Made by a program: the position numbers and the translations under genes | Notes under the pieces: model-generated | Told to the model about the DNA's origin: nothing | Seen by the model: only the letters and a program-made list of their open reading frames with translations | Database searches by the model: none | Assembly: GCA_964246985.1 (NCBI GenBank) | Contig: CAXTSE010000004.1 | Location: 170,870-234,869, forward strand | From: CAXTSE01 sp964246985 | GTDB lineage: Bacteria; Actinomycetota; Actinomycetes; Actinomycetales; Microbacteriaceae | DNA length: 64,000 bases | Direction: 5' to 3' | Shown here: positions 43,321-54,825 of the stretch, in pieces | How the letters are laid out: each line of letters starts with the position of its first letter | Position numbering within the stretch: the first letter of the stretch is position 1

Positions 43321-44220
43321 TCAGTCCCTCGCTCGCTGGTGGCGGACGTAGAAGAAGGCGAGCACGCCCGACAGCAGCAGCACGAGCACGGCGCTCGTCG
43401 AGGCCTCGGAGAACTCGTACTGGGCGAAGGCGAGCTTGTAGGTGTAGGTGCTCAGCATCTCGGTGGCGTCGATCGGGCCGCCTCCGGTGGTGCCCCAGAT
43501 CAGGGCGAACTGCTGCGAGGTCCAGATGAAGTCGAGCAGCATCATCGCGATGATGACCGGACGCAGCTGCGGGAGCGTGACGTTGAAGAAGCGCTGCACG
43601 GTGCTGGCACCGTCGACGCGCGCCGCCTCGTAGAGGTCGCCGGGGATGCCCTGCAGTCCGGCGAGCATGCTGATCATGAAGAACGGATAGCCCGACCAGA
43701 TGTTGATGAACGTCACAGCGCCGAGGGCGAGGGCCGGATTCGACAGCCACTCCGTGCCCGGCTGGTCGAGCAGGAAGTTGATGACGCCGTTCGGCGCCAG
43801 CAGCATCCGCCAGAGCACCGCGACGATCGCCGCCGTGAACAGCCACGGCAGGATGAAGATGCCGCGGAAGATGGTGGTGACCCAGCGGCCCAGCAGCTGC
43901 GAGTTGAGCAGCAGCGCGAAGGTCAGGCCGAGCACGAGGTGAGCGAGAACGCTCACGATGACGAAGAACAGCGTGTTGCGGATGGCGGTGACGAATCCGC
44001 TGTCGGTGAGGATCGCGACGTAGTTGTCGAGCCCGACCGCGTCGGGGTTCCTGTTCAGGATCACGTTGTCGAAGAACGAGTACCCGATGACGAGGATGAC
44101 GGGGACCGCCATGAGGACGATCATGAGCACGGCGGTCGGTGCGATGAATCCGTACGGCTCGGCGCGTGTGCCGAGGCTCTTCTTCCGGCGACGTACCGGG
44201 GGTGTCACGATGACGGCCAT
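43321..44220 (-). CDS. Carbohydrate ABC transporter permease (MalF type)
   Basis: A 299-residue membrane protein with six helices and an EAA loop YEAARVDGASTVQRFFNVTLPQ. The first helix (YGFIAPTAVLMIVLMAVPVI) is followed by a large periplasmic loop. It is the first permease of the CUT1 importer and lies between the binding protein and the second permease. Confidence 0.93.
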   Translation of the reverse strand: MAVIVTPPVRRRKKSLGTRAEPYGFIAPTAVLMIVLMAVPVILVIGYSFFDNVILNRNPDAVGLDNYVAILTDSGFVTAIRNTLFFVIVSVLAHLVLGLTFALLLNSQLLGRWVTTIFRGIFILPWLFTAAIVAVLWRMLLAPNGVINFLLDQPGTEWLSNPALALGAVTFINIWSGYPFFMISMLAGLQGIPGDLYEAARVDGASTVQRFFNVTLPQLRPVIIAMMLLDFIWTSQQFALIWGTTGGGPIDATEMLSTYTYKLAFAQYEFSEASTSAVLVLLLSGVLAFFYVRHQRARD

Positions 44221-44294
44221 CCGTCACCTCCTAGCGCTCGGGGGAGGGGAGGGCCGCGCCGCGCGTCGCACGACGCGGCCCTCGGTGGGTCGGA

Positions 44295-45581
44295 TCAGAA
44301 CTCGTCGGACCAGCTGGTCTGGACCGTGTCGAGCATGTCCGGCACGTCCCCGTCGCCGTCTAGCACCTTCTGGAACTCGGTGTCGAACTGACGCATCAGG
44401 TCCTCCGCGACGGGCAGCCCGGTGAACTCGTTGGCCGGGTAGCCGCTCTGGTAGATCTCGAACGCCTGCTGGAACAGCTCGTCTCCGTCGCCGAACTCCG
44501 GCGCGGACTGCGTGTTGCCGGGGAAGGCGTTCGCGATGGTCGAGAGCTCGGAGTTGACGTCGGTGCTCATCAGGTACTGCACCAGCTTCAGCGCCTCGGC
44601 CTTGTGCTCCGAGCTGTCGGAGACGCCGATGCCCCACGAGGCGTAGGGGATGCCCCGCTCGCCCTCGTAGCCGTCCTCGGCCGGGATCGCCGAGATCTCG
44701 AAGTTGAGGTCGGGGTTGCCGTCCTGGATGAGGTCGATGTGCGAGAGCGAGTCGATCATCATGCCGACGCGGCCGTTGGTGAACTCCTCGACCTTGTCCT
44801 GCTCCTTCATGGTGAAGGATCCGGGGGCGATGACCCCGTCGTCCCACAGGCCCTTGACGAACTCGGTGGCGCTGGTGACATCGTCGTTGGTGAGGTCGGG
44901 CTGGCCGTCGTCGGTCAGCATGGTGCCGCCGGAGGCCCAGGCCCACGACATCACGTCGTTCTGGATGCCGTTGGGCGCCTCGAGCGAGAGGGGCAGCACC
45001 CAGCCGGAGGCCTCTGTCTGCTCGGTGATGGCCGTCGCGGCGTCCTCGAACTCGGTGCGCGTCGTCGGCACGGCGTCGACGCCGGCGCTCGCGAGGAGGT
45101 CGGTGTTGGTGAACATCGGGTAGACGAAGTTCACGACGGGGATCATGTAGGTCGCGCCGTCGATCTGGATCTGGCTGGCGAGGTCGCTGTCGTCCATCCC
45201 CTCGTCGCCCATCAGGGCGGTGAGATCGGTGATGGCGCCCTGCTTGGCGAAGTCGCTCACCCAGGCGCCGTCGAGCCCGACGACGTCGGACATCGTGCCC
45301 GATGCGGCGCCCGCGAACAGCTGCTCCTTGGTGGAGGCGTACGGACCGCTCAGCAGCTTGACCGTGATACCGGGGTTCTCGGCCTCGAAGTCGTCGATGA
45401 TGCCCTGAAACGCGCCCTCGGGGAGCTCCGGTGCCCACCACTGGGCGAACTCGAGCTCGACGTCTCCGCCGGCGTCGGCCGTGGTGCCGCTGCAGCCCGC
45501 CAGGGCCGTCAGGGTGGTGGCGGCGGCCAGGCCCGCCACGATCTTCAGGGCGGTGCGACGCCCGTGAGCGACTCTGCTCAT
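44295..45581 (-). CDS. Sugar ABC transporter substrate-binding lipoprotein
   Basis: A 428-residue extracytoplasmic binding protein. The lipobox LAGC places the lipid-anchored Cys near residue 30 after a basic start (SRVAHGRRTALK). The mature protein has the CUT1 binding-protein pattern: LEFAQWWAPELPEGAFQGIIDDFEAENPGITV, then GAASGTMSDVVGLDGAWV and GRVGMMIDS. I chose ATG 45581 because GAGGAG lies right before it; an upstream ATG at 45611 would delay the signal peptide. It leads the sugar operon. The ligand is unknown. Confidence 0.93.
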   Translation of the reverse strand: MSRVAHGRRTALKIVAGLAAATTLTALAGCSGTTADAGGDVELEFAQWWAPELPEGAFQGIIDDFEAENPGITVKLLSGPYASTKEQLFAGAASGTMSDVVGLDGAWVSDFAKQGAITDLTALMGDEGMDDSDLASQIQIDGATYMIPVVNFVYPMFTNTDLLASAGVDAVPTTRTEFEDAATAITEQTEASGWVLPLSLEAPNGIQNDVMSWAWASGGTMLTDDGQPDLTNDDVTSATEFVKGLWDDGVIAPGSFTMKEQDKVEEFTNGRVGMMIDSLSHIDLIQDGNPDLNFEISAIPAEDGYEGERGIPYASWGIGVSDSSEHKAEALKLVQYLMSTDVNSELSTIANAFPGNTQSAPEFGDGDELFQQAFEIYQSGYPANEFTGLPVAEDLMRQFDTEFQKVLDGDGDVPDMLDTVQTSWSDEF

Positions 45582-45610
45582 GCTTCTCCTCAATGAGATG
45601 TGCGGTTTCA

Positions 45611-45634
45611 CGCAGTTACGTGCATGTTTCTGCG
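45611..45634. promoter_or_regulatory. Candidate DeoR-type operator in the divergent promoter region
   Basis: A 24-bp imperfect dyad: CGCAGTTAC, a 6-bp centre and GTTTCTGCG; 7 of 9 arm positions are complementary. It lies 30 bp upstream of the binding-protein ATG and within the divergent region shared with the DeoR gene (45801). It is the best candidate site for the DeoR-type regulator. The rest of the gap holds no gene. Confidence 0.5.
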
Positions 45635-45800
45635 ACTTATTGGGATGCTAGGGCACGATCGGCGGTCCGTCAACGAGGCCCGGACTCCTCGGCCCGTCAT
45701 TAGGCGTCGGAACGGGCGTGCTGTTATGGGATCGTGACCGGATGCGGCCGATGCTGTTTTGTGCTCGGGTCTGCGGCCTTCCTGTGCTACATATGGCGGT

Positions 45801-46622
45801 ATGGAGGAAGAACTCGTCGCGTCGGAGCGGCGCCTGCCCGCGGGACGCAAGTCCGATCTGGCGGCGTACGTCGCCCACGCCGGAGAGGTGACTGTCGCGG
45901 CCCTGGCCGAACGCTACGGGGTCTCGATCGACACCATCCGCCGCGACCTCGACCAGCTGCACCGCAGCGGCCTCGTGGTGCGCACGCACGGCGGCGCCGT
46001 GAGCGTCACCGAGCGTCCGACCACCGACCGCGACCTCGGCGTGCGGCTCCGCATGCAGACGGCCGAGAAGGACGTCATCGGCGCCCTGGCGGCCGAGCTG
46101 GTCGCCGACGGCTCCGTGATCATGATCAACGCCGGAACCACCGCCCTGGCGCTCGCCCGAGCGCTGCGTGATCACCGCGGCCTCACCGTCGCCACGAACA
46201 ACCTCCGCATCCCCGGCGAGCTGTCGCCGACGTGCTTCCGCGACCTCTACGTGTTCGGCGGGGCGGTGCGCACGATCACCCAGGCCACGACAGGGCCGGT
46301 GACCTTCACGATGACGTCGCGCGGCGCCGAGGTCGACATCCGCTGCGACCTCGCGCTGATCGCCGTCGGCGCGGTGTCGGAGGACGGCTACTCCACGAGC
46401 AATCTGGGGGACGCCGCGATGATGACCGAGATGATGCAGCGGGCGTCCCGCACGGCGATCCTGGCCGACTCCAGCAAGTTCGACCGCCGGCTGTTCGCTC
46501 AGATCGCGGCCCTGGAGGCCGCGGACTTCCTGGTGACCGACGCCCCGCCTCCGCCCCGCCTCGCCGAGCTGCTCGCCCAGCGCGGGGTGCGCGTCATCAC
46601 CCCCGCCGCCGACGAGGGCTAG
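45801..46622 (+). CDS. DeoR/GlpR family transcriptional regulator
   Basis: A 273-residue regulator. The N-terminal helix-turn-helix is VTVAALAERYGVSIDTIRRDLDQL followed by the family wing VRTHGGAV. The C-terminal sugar-phosphate-binding domain has MINAGTTALALARAL and ILADSSKFDRR. Such proteins repress sugar catabolic operons until a sugar phosphate binds. It is divergent from the ABC operon and should control it. Its start at 45801 has GGCGGT upstream only; an alternative start lies 42 bp upstream. Its stop is 3 bp from the end of the PucR-type gene. Confidence 0.92.
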   Translation: MEEELVASERRLPAGRKSDLAAYVAHAGEVTVAALAERYGVSIDTIRRDLDQLHRSGLVVRTHGGAVSVTERPTTDRDLGVRLRMQTAEKDVIGALAAELVADGSVIMINAGTTALALARALRDHRGLTVATNNLRIPGELSPTCFRDLYVFGGAVRTITQATTGPVTFTMTSRGAEVDIRCDLALIAVGAVSEDGYSTSNLGDAAMMTEMMQRASRTAILADSSKFDRRLFAQIAALEAADFLVTDAPPPPRLAELLAQRGVRVITPAADEG

Positions 46623-46625
46623 GCC

Positions 46626-47801
46626 TCAGCCGCGACGGTCGTTCGCGGCGATGGATCCGACGATGAGCGCCGACTGCAGGATGAGGGCCTCGCGAGCCCC
46701 GGTGGCGTCCCACCCGATCACCTCGCTGATCCGCTTCAGTCGATACCGCACCGTGTTGGGGTGCACGAACAGCTCGCGGGCCGTCGCCTCGAGGGACCGG
46801 CCGTTGTCGAGATAGCACCAGAGGGTGGCGAGAAGCTCGGTCGAGTGGTTCTGCAGCGGCTTGTAGACGCGATTGATGAGGGTGGCACGGGCCTGCGGAT
46901 CACCCGCCAGCGCGCGCTCCGGCAGGAGGTCGTCGGCCAGCGTCGGCCGCGGCGCATTGCGCCACGCCTTCGCGACGGCGAACCCGGCGAGGGCGGCGCG
47001 CGCGCTGCGCGCCGCGTCGACGAGCGACGGCACTTCATGACCGAGGACGAGGTGGCCCGTGCCGAACCCCGGCTCGAGCTGCGCGGCGATCTCTAGGAAC
47101 GTCAGCGGGTCGTGTGGCTCGGCGTCCTCGGGGGGCTCGACCCGCCCGATGACGACGACCAGGCGGGAGCCCTGCACCCCGATCAGGACGTCCGAGTCGA
47201 GGTGCCGGGCCGTGCGGCGCAGCATGTCGACGTCGACCATCCGCGGCGCGGTGCCGACGAGCACGCTCACCTCGCCGTGGCCGTTCCAGCCGAGAGCGGC
47301 GATGCGGCTGGGGAGCTCGCCGTCGTACTCGCCGGCCAGGATGCTGTCGACGACCAGGGCTTCGAGGCGGGCGTCCCAGAGTCCGCGCGCCTCGGCGGCC
47401 CGCGCGTAGACGTCGGCTGCCGCGAAGGCGATCTCGCGGGAGTAGAGCAGGATCGCCTCGCGGAGCGACTCGTCGGAGTCCTTGACGCGGTGCTCGACGA
47501 CCTCGACCGTCACGCGGATCAGCTGCAGCGTCTGCTGCAGGCTGACCGAGCGCAGCAGCTCACGGGGGGCGGCCCCGAAGACATCCGCGGCGATCCAGGG
47601 GATGGACTTCGGATCGTCGAACCACGAGATGAAGGCCGTGATGCCGTTCTGCGCCACCATGCCCACAGCGCTGCGACGCCCCGGAGGCATGTCGCGGTAC
47701 CACGGCAGGGTGTCGTCGAGCCGCTTCAGGGTCGCCGTCGCGAGCTCGCCCGACAGCGTGCGCAGCCAGGCGAGCGTCTGCGCCTTCGTGCGGGTGCTCA
47801 C
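46626..47801 (-). CDS. PucR/CdaR-type regulator, FasR-like
   Basis: A 391-residue protein with a C-terminal PucR helix-turn-helix (LEATARELFVHPNTVRYRLKRISEVIGWD) and a GGDEF-like middle domain (about 165-290). In Streptomyces, the related FasR lies next to fabD and activates the fatty-acid operon. Here it sits 31 bp after aceE but is 6.4 kb from fabD because of the sugar cassette. I infer the same role. The ATG at 47801 is 31 bp after the aceE stop, so cotranscription with aceE is likely. Confidence 0.82.
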   Translation of the reverse strand: MSTRTKAQTLAWLRTLSGELATATLKRLDDTLPWYRDMPPGRRSAVGMVAQNGITAFISWFDDPKSIPWIAADVFGAAPRELLRSVSLQQTLQLIRVTVEVVEHRVKDSDESLREAILLYSREIAFAAADVYARAAEARGLWDARLEALVVDSILAGEYDGELPSRIAALGWNGHGEVSVLVGTAPRMVDVDMLRRTARHLDSDVLIGVQGSRLVVVIGRVEPPEDAEPHDPLTFLEIAAQLEPGFGTGHLVLGHEVPSLVDAARSARAALAGFAVAKAWRNAPRPTLADDLLPERALAGDPQARATLINRVYKPLQNHSTELLATLWCYLDNGRSLEATARELFVHPNTVRYRLKRISEVIGWDATGAREALILQSALIVGSIAANDRRG

Positions 47802-47832
47802 CGCGTCTCGAACCCCGTGCTCCGCGTCCGTC

Positions 47833-50562
<2,730 letters not shown>

Positions 50563-50620
50563 CGTTGACCTCTTTCTGATTCTGGGGGTCACCGCGATCA
50601 TGGTCGGGTCTCGGCCGTCG

Positions 50621-50650
50621 NNNNNNNNNNNNNNNNNNNNNNNNNNNNNN
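50621..50650. other. Assembly gap of 30 N
   Basis: Thirty unresolved bases lie between aceE and the peroxiredoxin gene, in the divergent intergenic region. Their round number suggests a scaffold gap of unknown true length. Promoters of both genes may be inside it. Confidence 0.98.
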
Positions 50651-50727
50651 TCCACTCTAGTTCGCTCAGCGGGACGCGACCGGCAGGCGTAGAGTCACGT
50701 GGTTGCCCCTGAAAGGATCTGACTGGA

Positions 50728-51201
50728 ATGGCACTGGAGAACGACACCCAGGCTCCCGACTTCGACCTCCCGAACCAGTTCGGCGAGCACGTCCGGTTGA
50801 GCGACTTCCGTGGGATCAAGCCCGTCGCGCTGGTGTTCTTCCCGCTCGCGTTCTCCAGCACCTGCACCGGGGAGCTGTGCGCACTCCGCGACAACCTGAA
50901 CCTCTTCAAGGAGCACGGCGTCGAGCTCATCGGCATCTCCGTCGACTCCAAGGCCGCTCTCCGCTCCTGGGCCGACCAGGAGGGCTACGACTTCACGCTG
51001 CTCGCCGACTTCTGGCCGCACGGCGCTGTCGCCAAGGAGTACGGCGTCTTCCTCGAGAACAAGGGATTCGCGAATCGCGCAACCTTCGTCATCGACACCA
51101 AGGGCGTCATCCGCGCGTCGTTCATCACCGCTCCCGGCGAGGCGCGCTCCGTCGCGGAGTACCGCGCCGCGCTCGACGAGGTCCTGCCCGTCCGGGCCTA
51201 G
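50728..51201 (+). CDS. Peroxiredoxin, AhpE/BCP type
   Basis: A 157-residue thiol peroxidase. The peroxidatic Cys46 sits in FPLAFSSTCTGELC, the form typical of AhpE; Cys51 is five residues later and may be the resolving Cys as in BCP-type enzymes. It reduces hydrogen peroxide and alkyl hydroperoxides with thioredoxin or mycoredoxin. GAAAGGATCTG precedes the ATG at 50728. It is divergent from aceE. Confidence 0.94.
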   Translation: MALENDTQAPDFDLPNQFGEHVRLSDFRGIKPVALVFFPLAFSSTCTGELCALRDNLNLFKEHGVELIGISVDSKAALRSWADQEGYDFTLLADFWPHGAVAKEYGVFLENKGFANRATFVIDTKGVIRASFITAPGEARSVAEYRAALDEVLPVRA

Positions 51202-51218
51202 ACCCGCCACGGCAGACG

Positions 51219-51944
51219 TCAGCCGATGAGGCTGACCCCGCGCGCGATGACCAGAGCGAGGATGACGAATCCCGCGAAGGCCTCGAGCATCATCAGCGTC
51301 TTGGCGCGGTGCGACAGGGGCATCGCATCGGTGGGGCTGAACGCCATCGAGTCGGACGCGGAGAAGTACAGGTAGTCGACGTAGCCGGGCATCCAGTCGG
51401 TCGCCGCCGACGATCGTGCAGCCACCTCGGTGATCGCGTCGTGGTCCTCGTCCTGGGGGAACCGGAAGTCCGCCGCCTGGACGTCCTCGCGCTCCTTCAG
51501 GCGCCGCGACACCGGACCGCCGCGATCCATCTCCCAGTACACCAGTGCGTACGCGATGACGTTGGTGACCCACACCTGCAGCGCCGCCAGCAGCAGGCCC
51601 GGTCCATCCGATTGGGAGTTGACCAGCTGGTAGACGAGCTGCACGAGCGCGATCTGGTTGGCGACGAGCAGCAGGAGCGCGCTTCCGCCCGAGAGGTAGC
51701 GCGACCAGCGCGTCTCCTTGACCAGGTGCGTGGGGTTGAGGAACAGCAGCGGCAGGAACATCGCGACGCAGAGCCCGACGACGACGTAGCGGAACGTCGG
51801 GGAGAACTCGCTCGGCAGCAGCGCGTAGAGCGCGATCGCCACCAGGATCGCCAGGCCGGCGGGCCACCGGTGCTCCGCCCGCGCTCGCGAATCGTCTCGG
51901 GCGGCCTTGCTCGGCCTCACCCCTCGTGCCCTCACGCCTGCCAT
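51219..51944 (-). CDS. DUF1345-like membrane protein
   Basis: A 241-residue protein with a basic cytoplasmic start and five hydrophobic helices. The last helices hold DYLYFSASDSMAFSPTDAMPLSHRAKTLMMLEAFAGFVI, which resembles the end of DUF1345 proteins and, more loosely, a potassium-channel-like pore region. The family function is unknown. It converges with the peroxiredoxin gene. Confidence 0.78.
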   Translation of the reverse strand: MAGVRARGVRPSKAARDDSRARAEHRWPAGLAILVAIALYALLPSEFSPTFRYVVVGLCVAMFLPLLFLNPTHLVKETRWSRYLSGGSALLLLVANQIALVQLVYQLVNSQSDGPGLLLAALQVWVTNVIAYALVYWEMDRGGPVSRRLKEREDVQAADFRFPQDEDHDAITEVAARSSAATDWMPGYVDYLYFSASDSMAFSPTDAMPLSHRAKTLMMLEAFAGFVILALVIARGVSLIG

Positions 51945-51972
51945 GGCGCGAGTCTAGGTCGCGCCGCGCCCG

Positions 51973-53847
51973 CTAGAGGGTGCCGGCGGCCGACGCCGTC
52001 GCCGTGTCTCCGGCGCCGTTCACGATCGTCAGCTCGGCGTAGAGGAAGGTGCCGGGGTCGAGCGCCCGGTAGCCGAACGACAGCCCGTCGGGATCTGCCG
52101 AGAGGCCGACATCCGACGAGATGAAGTACTGGCTGCCGGAACCGGTGACGCTGATCTTCAGCGGCTTGAAGACGCTGCCCGGAGCGGGGGCGAGCTCCGA
52201 ATACGCACCCGCACCCGAGTCGAAGGCGTAGAAGGTCTTCGACAGGATGGTGCCCGTGTCGGGCTCGTACGTCATCTGCAGGTAGGCCTGCTCGCCATCG
52301 CCGCTCGGGTCGGAGAAGTACGCGATCGGGACGCCGATCGTGGCGACACCCGAGGACTGGTTGACCGAGTACGAGCTGTAGAACGAGGTCTCGCTCGCCC
52401 CGTCCTCGATCCACAGCTGGTACGTGTCGAAGAACCCGGTCACGAAGCCGTCGCCGTCGATGCGCGCCGCCTCGTCGCCGACCAGGGTCACGCTGTTGTC
52501 CGCTTCGACGTAGCCGTAGCTGATGTACGCATCGGTGATCTGGCTCGGATCGCTGACGATCTGCTGGCCGATCACGAAACCGCCGTTCGCGAACTGCGAC
52601 TCCGCGGTGTCGGAGGCGAACTGGGGCGCACCGGAGCCCTGACCGGCGGTCGCGTAGTAGCTCTCGAGGAACGAGATCCACGACGCGGCGGCCTCCACCT
52701 CGCCGTAGCTCGCCTCATAGGATCGCGCGTTCGGCGGGAAGTACACGGCCATCCCGCTCGCCCCCGTGGTCGCGGCGCCGTCCATCTTGTCGATCGTCGC
52801 GTCGGCGATCGCGGCGGACAGCGTCGCCGCCTCGGCGCTGCCGATCCCGTCCGCCAGCATCCCCAGGTCGGTCATGTAGAAGTCGTACTCGGGCGTGGAA
52901 CCGTAGGCCAGGCTGTCCGAGAGCGACCGGCCGATCGTCGACGTGAGGTCGGATCCGCCGTCGGTGAGCGACTGCGCGAAGGCGTCCATCGCCTCATCGA
53001 CAGCCGGCATCTTGGTGAGGTCGGTGAGCGAGAGCGTCACCTGCTGCTGGCCCTCGCTGCTGCTCTGGTCGGCGTAGGCGTCGATGATGGCCGAGCCCAG
53101 CTCGTCGACGGTTCCGCCACGGGCCGCCGTCTCGAGCGCGCTGTAGTCCCAGCCGTAGCCGGGCTCCAGCTCCTCCGACGAGAGCATGCGCTGGGCGACG
53201 TCCTGCAGCGTCGACGCGGTCTCGTAGGTCGCCATCAGGCACGCGTCGAAGCCGAGGAGATCGAGGTTGTCGACGCCGGCGCCCGCGAGGCCGTCGGCGA
53301 TGCCGTCGTGCAGCTCCGTGAGGCTGAGCGAGTCGTCGTCGAACGAGCCGTCGGCGCCGACGCCCGGCCATGAGCTGCCGTGGTCGTTGATGATGAGCGC
53401 GTAGTGGCCGGCCGGGTTGTCCCGGATCGTGGTCTCGATGAACTCGGACAGCACGGCCGGGTCGCCGGTGTTGACGTCGCCATGGTCGGCGACGACCTCG
53501 GATCCTCCCTTGGTGATGCGCAGCGTCTTGCCGCCCACCCAGTCGGGCTGGCCGGCCATCGGTCCGTCGTAGTAGTCGTCCGAGCGGTCGACGTACGTGA
53601 TCAGGTTGAAGCCGGGGCGGGATCCGACCAGCGTCTGCTCGTCGACGTCATCGGCCTGGTAGGGCTCGAGGTTGGTGTCGGCGATGATGTACGTCATCAC
53701 GGTCCAGCTGTCGTCGGCGATCAGGCCGCCGCCACCCCCGTTGCCGAAGCCGCCGATGCTGACGCAGCCCGACAGGGCGCCGAGCGCGAGCACAGCCGTC
53801 GCAGAGGCGGCGATCAGCCGCGAGCGACGTGATGGGGTGCCGGACAT
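51973..53847 (-). CDS. Clostripain-like (C11) cysteine peptidase lipoprotein
   Basis: A 624-residue secreted lipoprotein. A signal peptide ends in the lipobox LSGC (about Cys28), followed by a Gly-rich linker. The C11 peptidase core has DDSWTVMTYIIADTNLEPY, the catalytic His in INDHGSSWPG and the catalytic Cys in LLGFDACLMATYETAS. The C-terminal ~250 residues look like beta-rich domains. C11 enzymes cleave after Arg or Lys and often self-activate. The start at 53847 has AAAGAGG 5 nt upstream. Its target outside the cell is unknown. Confidence 0.88.
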   Translation of the reverse strand: MSGTPSRRSRLIAASATAVLALGALSGCVSIGGFGNGGGGGLIADDSWTVMTYIIADTNLEPYQADDVDEQTLVGSRPGFNLITYVDRSDDYYDGPMAGQPDWVGGKTLRITKGGSEVVADHGDVNTGDPAVLSEFIETTIRDNPAGHYALIINDHGSSWPGVGADGSFDDDSLSLTELHDGIADGLAGAGVDNLDLLGFDACLMATYETASTLQDVAQRMLSSEELEPGYGWDYSALETAARGGTVDELGSAIIDAYADQSSSEGQQQVTLSLTDLTKMPAVDEAMDAFAQSLTDGGSDLTSTIGRSLSDSLAYGSTPEYDFYMTDLGMLADGIGSAEAATLSAAIADATIDKMDGAATTGASGMAVYFPPNARSYEASYGEVEAAASWISFLESYYATAGQGSGAPQFASDTAESQFANGGFVIGQQIVSDPSQITDAYISYGYVEADNSVTLVGDEAARIDGDGFVTGFFDTYQLWIEDGASETSFYSSYSVNQSSGVATIGVPIAYFSDPSGDGEQAYLQMTYEPDTGTILSKTFYAFDSGAGAYSELAPAPGSVFKPLKISVTGSGSQYFISSDVGLSADPDGLSFGYRALDPGTFLYAELTIVNGAGDTATASAAGTL

Positions 53848-53990
53848 CCGAGCCTCTTTCGTGGTGCGATGCATCAAGGGGAGTTCGGCTCAGGATAGCG
53901 AGAACGGGCGCATCCGCGCGCGCCCACCCGCGCTCCGCCCCGCGCCCCACCTCGGTAGCATCGAGGTGCACCGCCCGGCGCATCGCACCG

Positions 53991-54066
53991 GGGCTCTTAG
54001 CTCAGCTGGTAGAGCGCCTCGTTTACACCGAGGATGTCGGGGGTTCGAGTCCCTCAGGGCCCACCA
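53991..54066 (+). tRNA. tRNA-Val (anticodon TAC)
   Basis: The cloverleaf folds: acceptor GGGCTCT pairs with AGGGCCC (one T·G), the anticodon stem CCTCG/CGAGG encloses loop TTTACAC with anticodon TAC at 54024-54026, and the T arm has GGGGGTTCGAGTCCCTC. CCA is encoded at 54064-54066. No integrase or att duplication is seen nearby. Confidence 0.97.
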
Positions 54067-54250
54067 CTACCTGCTTCTCAGCCGGTCAGGAGGGCGCGGG
54101 GCATCCTGCGTGCCTGCGTGCCGCCATCCGATCGACGAACTGCCGCGCATTACGCGGCCGTTACGCGGACTCGCTTGTCTGAGATCTGCCGCTGTTCCCA
54201 ATCGGCGGCACCTTTCGCTCACCCGCCCCCTCACTCGGAAACGGAACCCC

Positions 54251-54781
54251 ATGAAGACCTCGACCATCGCCCTTCTCTCGACGCCCCTCCTGCTTCTCGC
54301 GCTGAGTGCCTGCTCGACACCATCGACGGGCGGTGGCGGCAATTCGGGCGTCGACGGTTCAAGCGCGTCCGGAGGCGATGTCGAATCTGGCTTCTCGACC
54401 ACGACGTCTGTCGACAGCGGACCATGTCAGTACCTCGATGTCGACGCCGCCAGCGCCGCGATCGGGTCCGCCACGCCCTTCGCGACCATCAACGATTCGG
54501 GCGGCGACACGGCATGCGGCTACTTCGCGTCTGACGCGTCATCCGTCGTCACCGTGGGCCTCGACGACGGCCTCAGCTACGAGGAGCAGGTCGACTTGCA
54601 CCGGGAGGGCGCGAGCGACATCGCGGGTGTCGGCGATCGAGCATCGTGCAGCACCGAGAACTACGTACTCACGACGGAGTTCGGCAGCCATGTGCTGTGG
54701 CTCGGCTCGGCAGGCACGATCGAGCTCGACTGCACGCAGCTCTCGGGTCTCGCGTCGGCCATGATCGCCGCGATCGGCTGA
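54251..54781 (+). CDS. Putative lipoprotein, DUF3558-like
   Basis: A 176-residue lipoprotein: signal MKTSTIALLSTPLLLLALSAC with lipobox LSAC at Cys21, then a Gly/Ser-rich linker. The mature domain has GPCQYLDVDAASAAIGSAT, DTACGYFASDASSVVTVG and a further two Cys, which resembles the DUF3558 pattern (PCxLLxxxEAxxxLG). Function unknown. A weak GGAAC ribosome site precedes it. The 184 bp between the tRNA and this gene hold no other feature. Confidence 0.8.
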   Translation: MKTSTIALLSTPLLLLALSACSTPSTGGGGNSGVDGSSASGGDVESGFSTTTSVDSGPCQYLDVDAASAAIGSATPFATINDSGGDTACGYFASDASSVVTVGLDDGLSYEEQVDLHREGASDIAGVGDRASCSTENYVLTTEFGSHVLWLGSAGTIELDCTQLSGLASAMIAAIG

Positions 54782-54825
54782 CGTCAGCGTCGACCCGGTC
54801 GCATATGCGGCAGACTTGCCGCCTA

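Noticed and set aside
53991..54066. tRNA-Val as an integration site
   Set aside because: No integrase, no repeated 3' end of the tRNA and no change in base composition were seen nearby.
54067..54250. Short TTACGCGG repeats as an operator
   Set aside because: Only two short direct copies with no dyad and no clear target; likely chance in GC-rich sequence.
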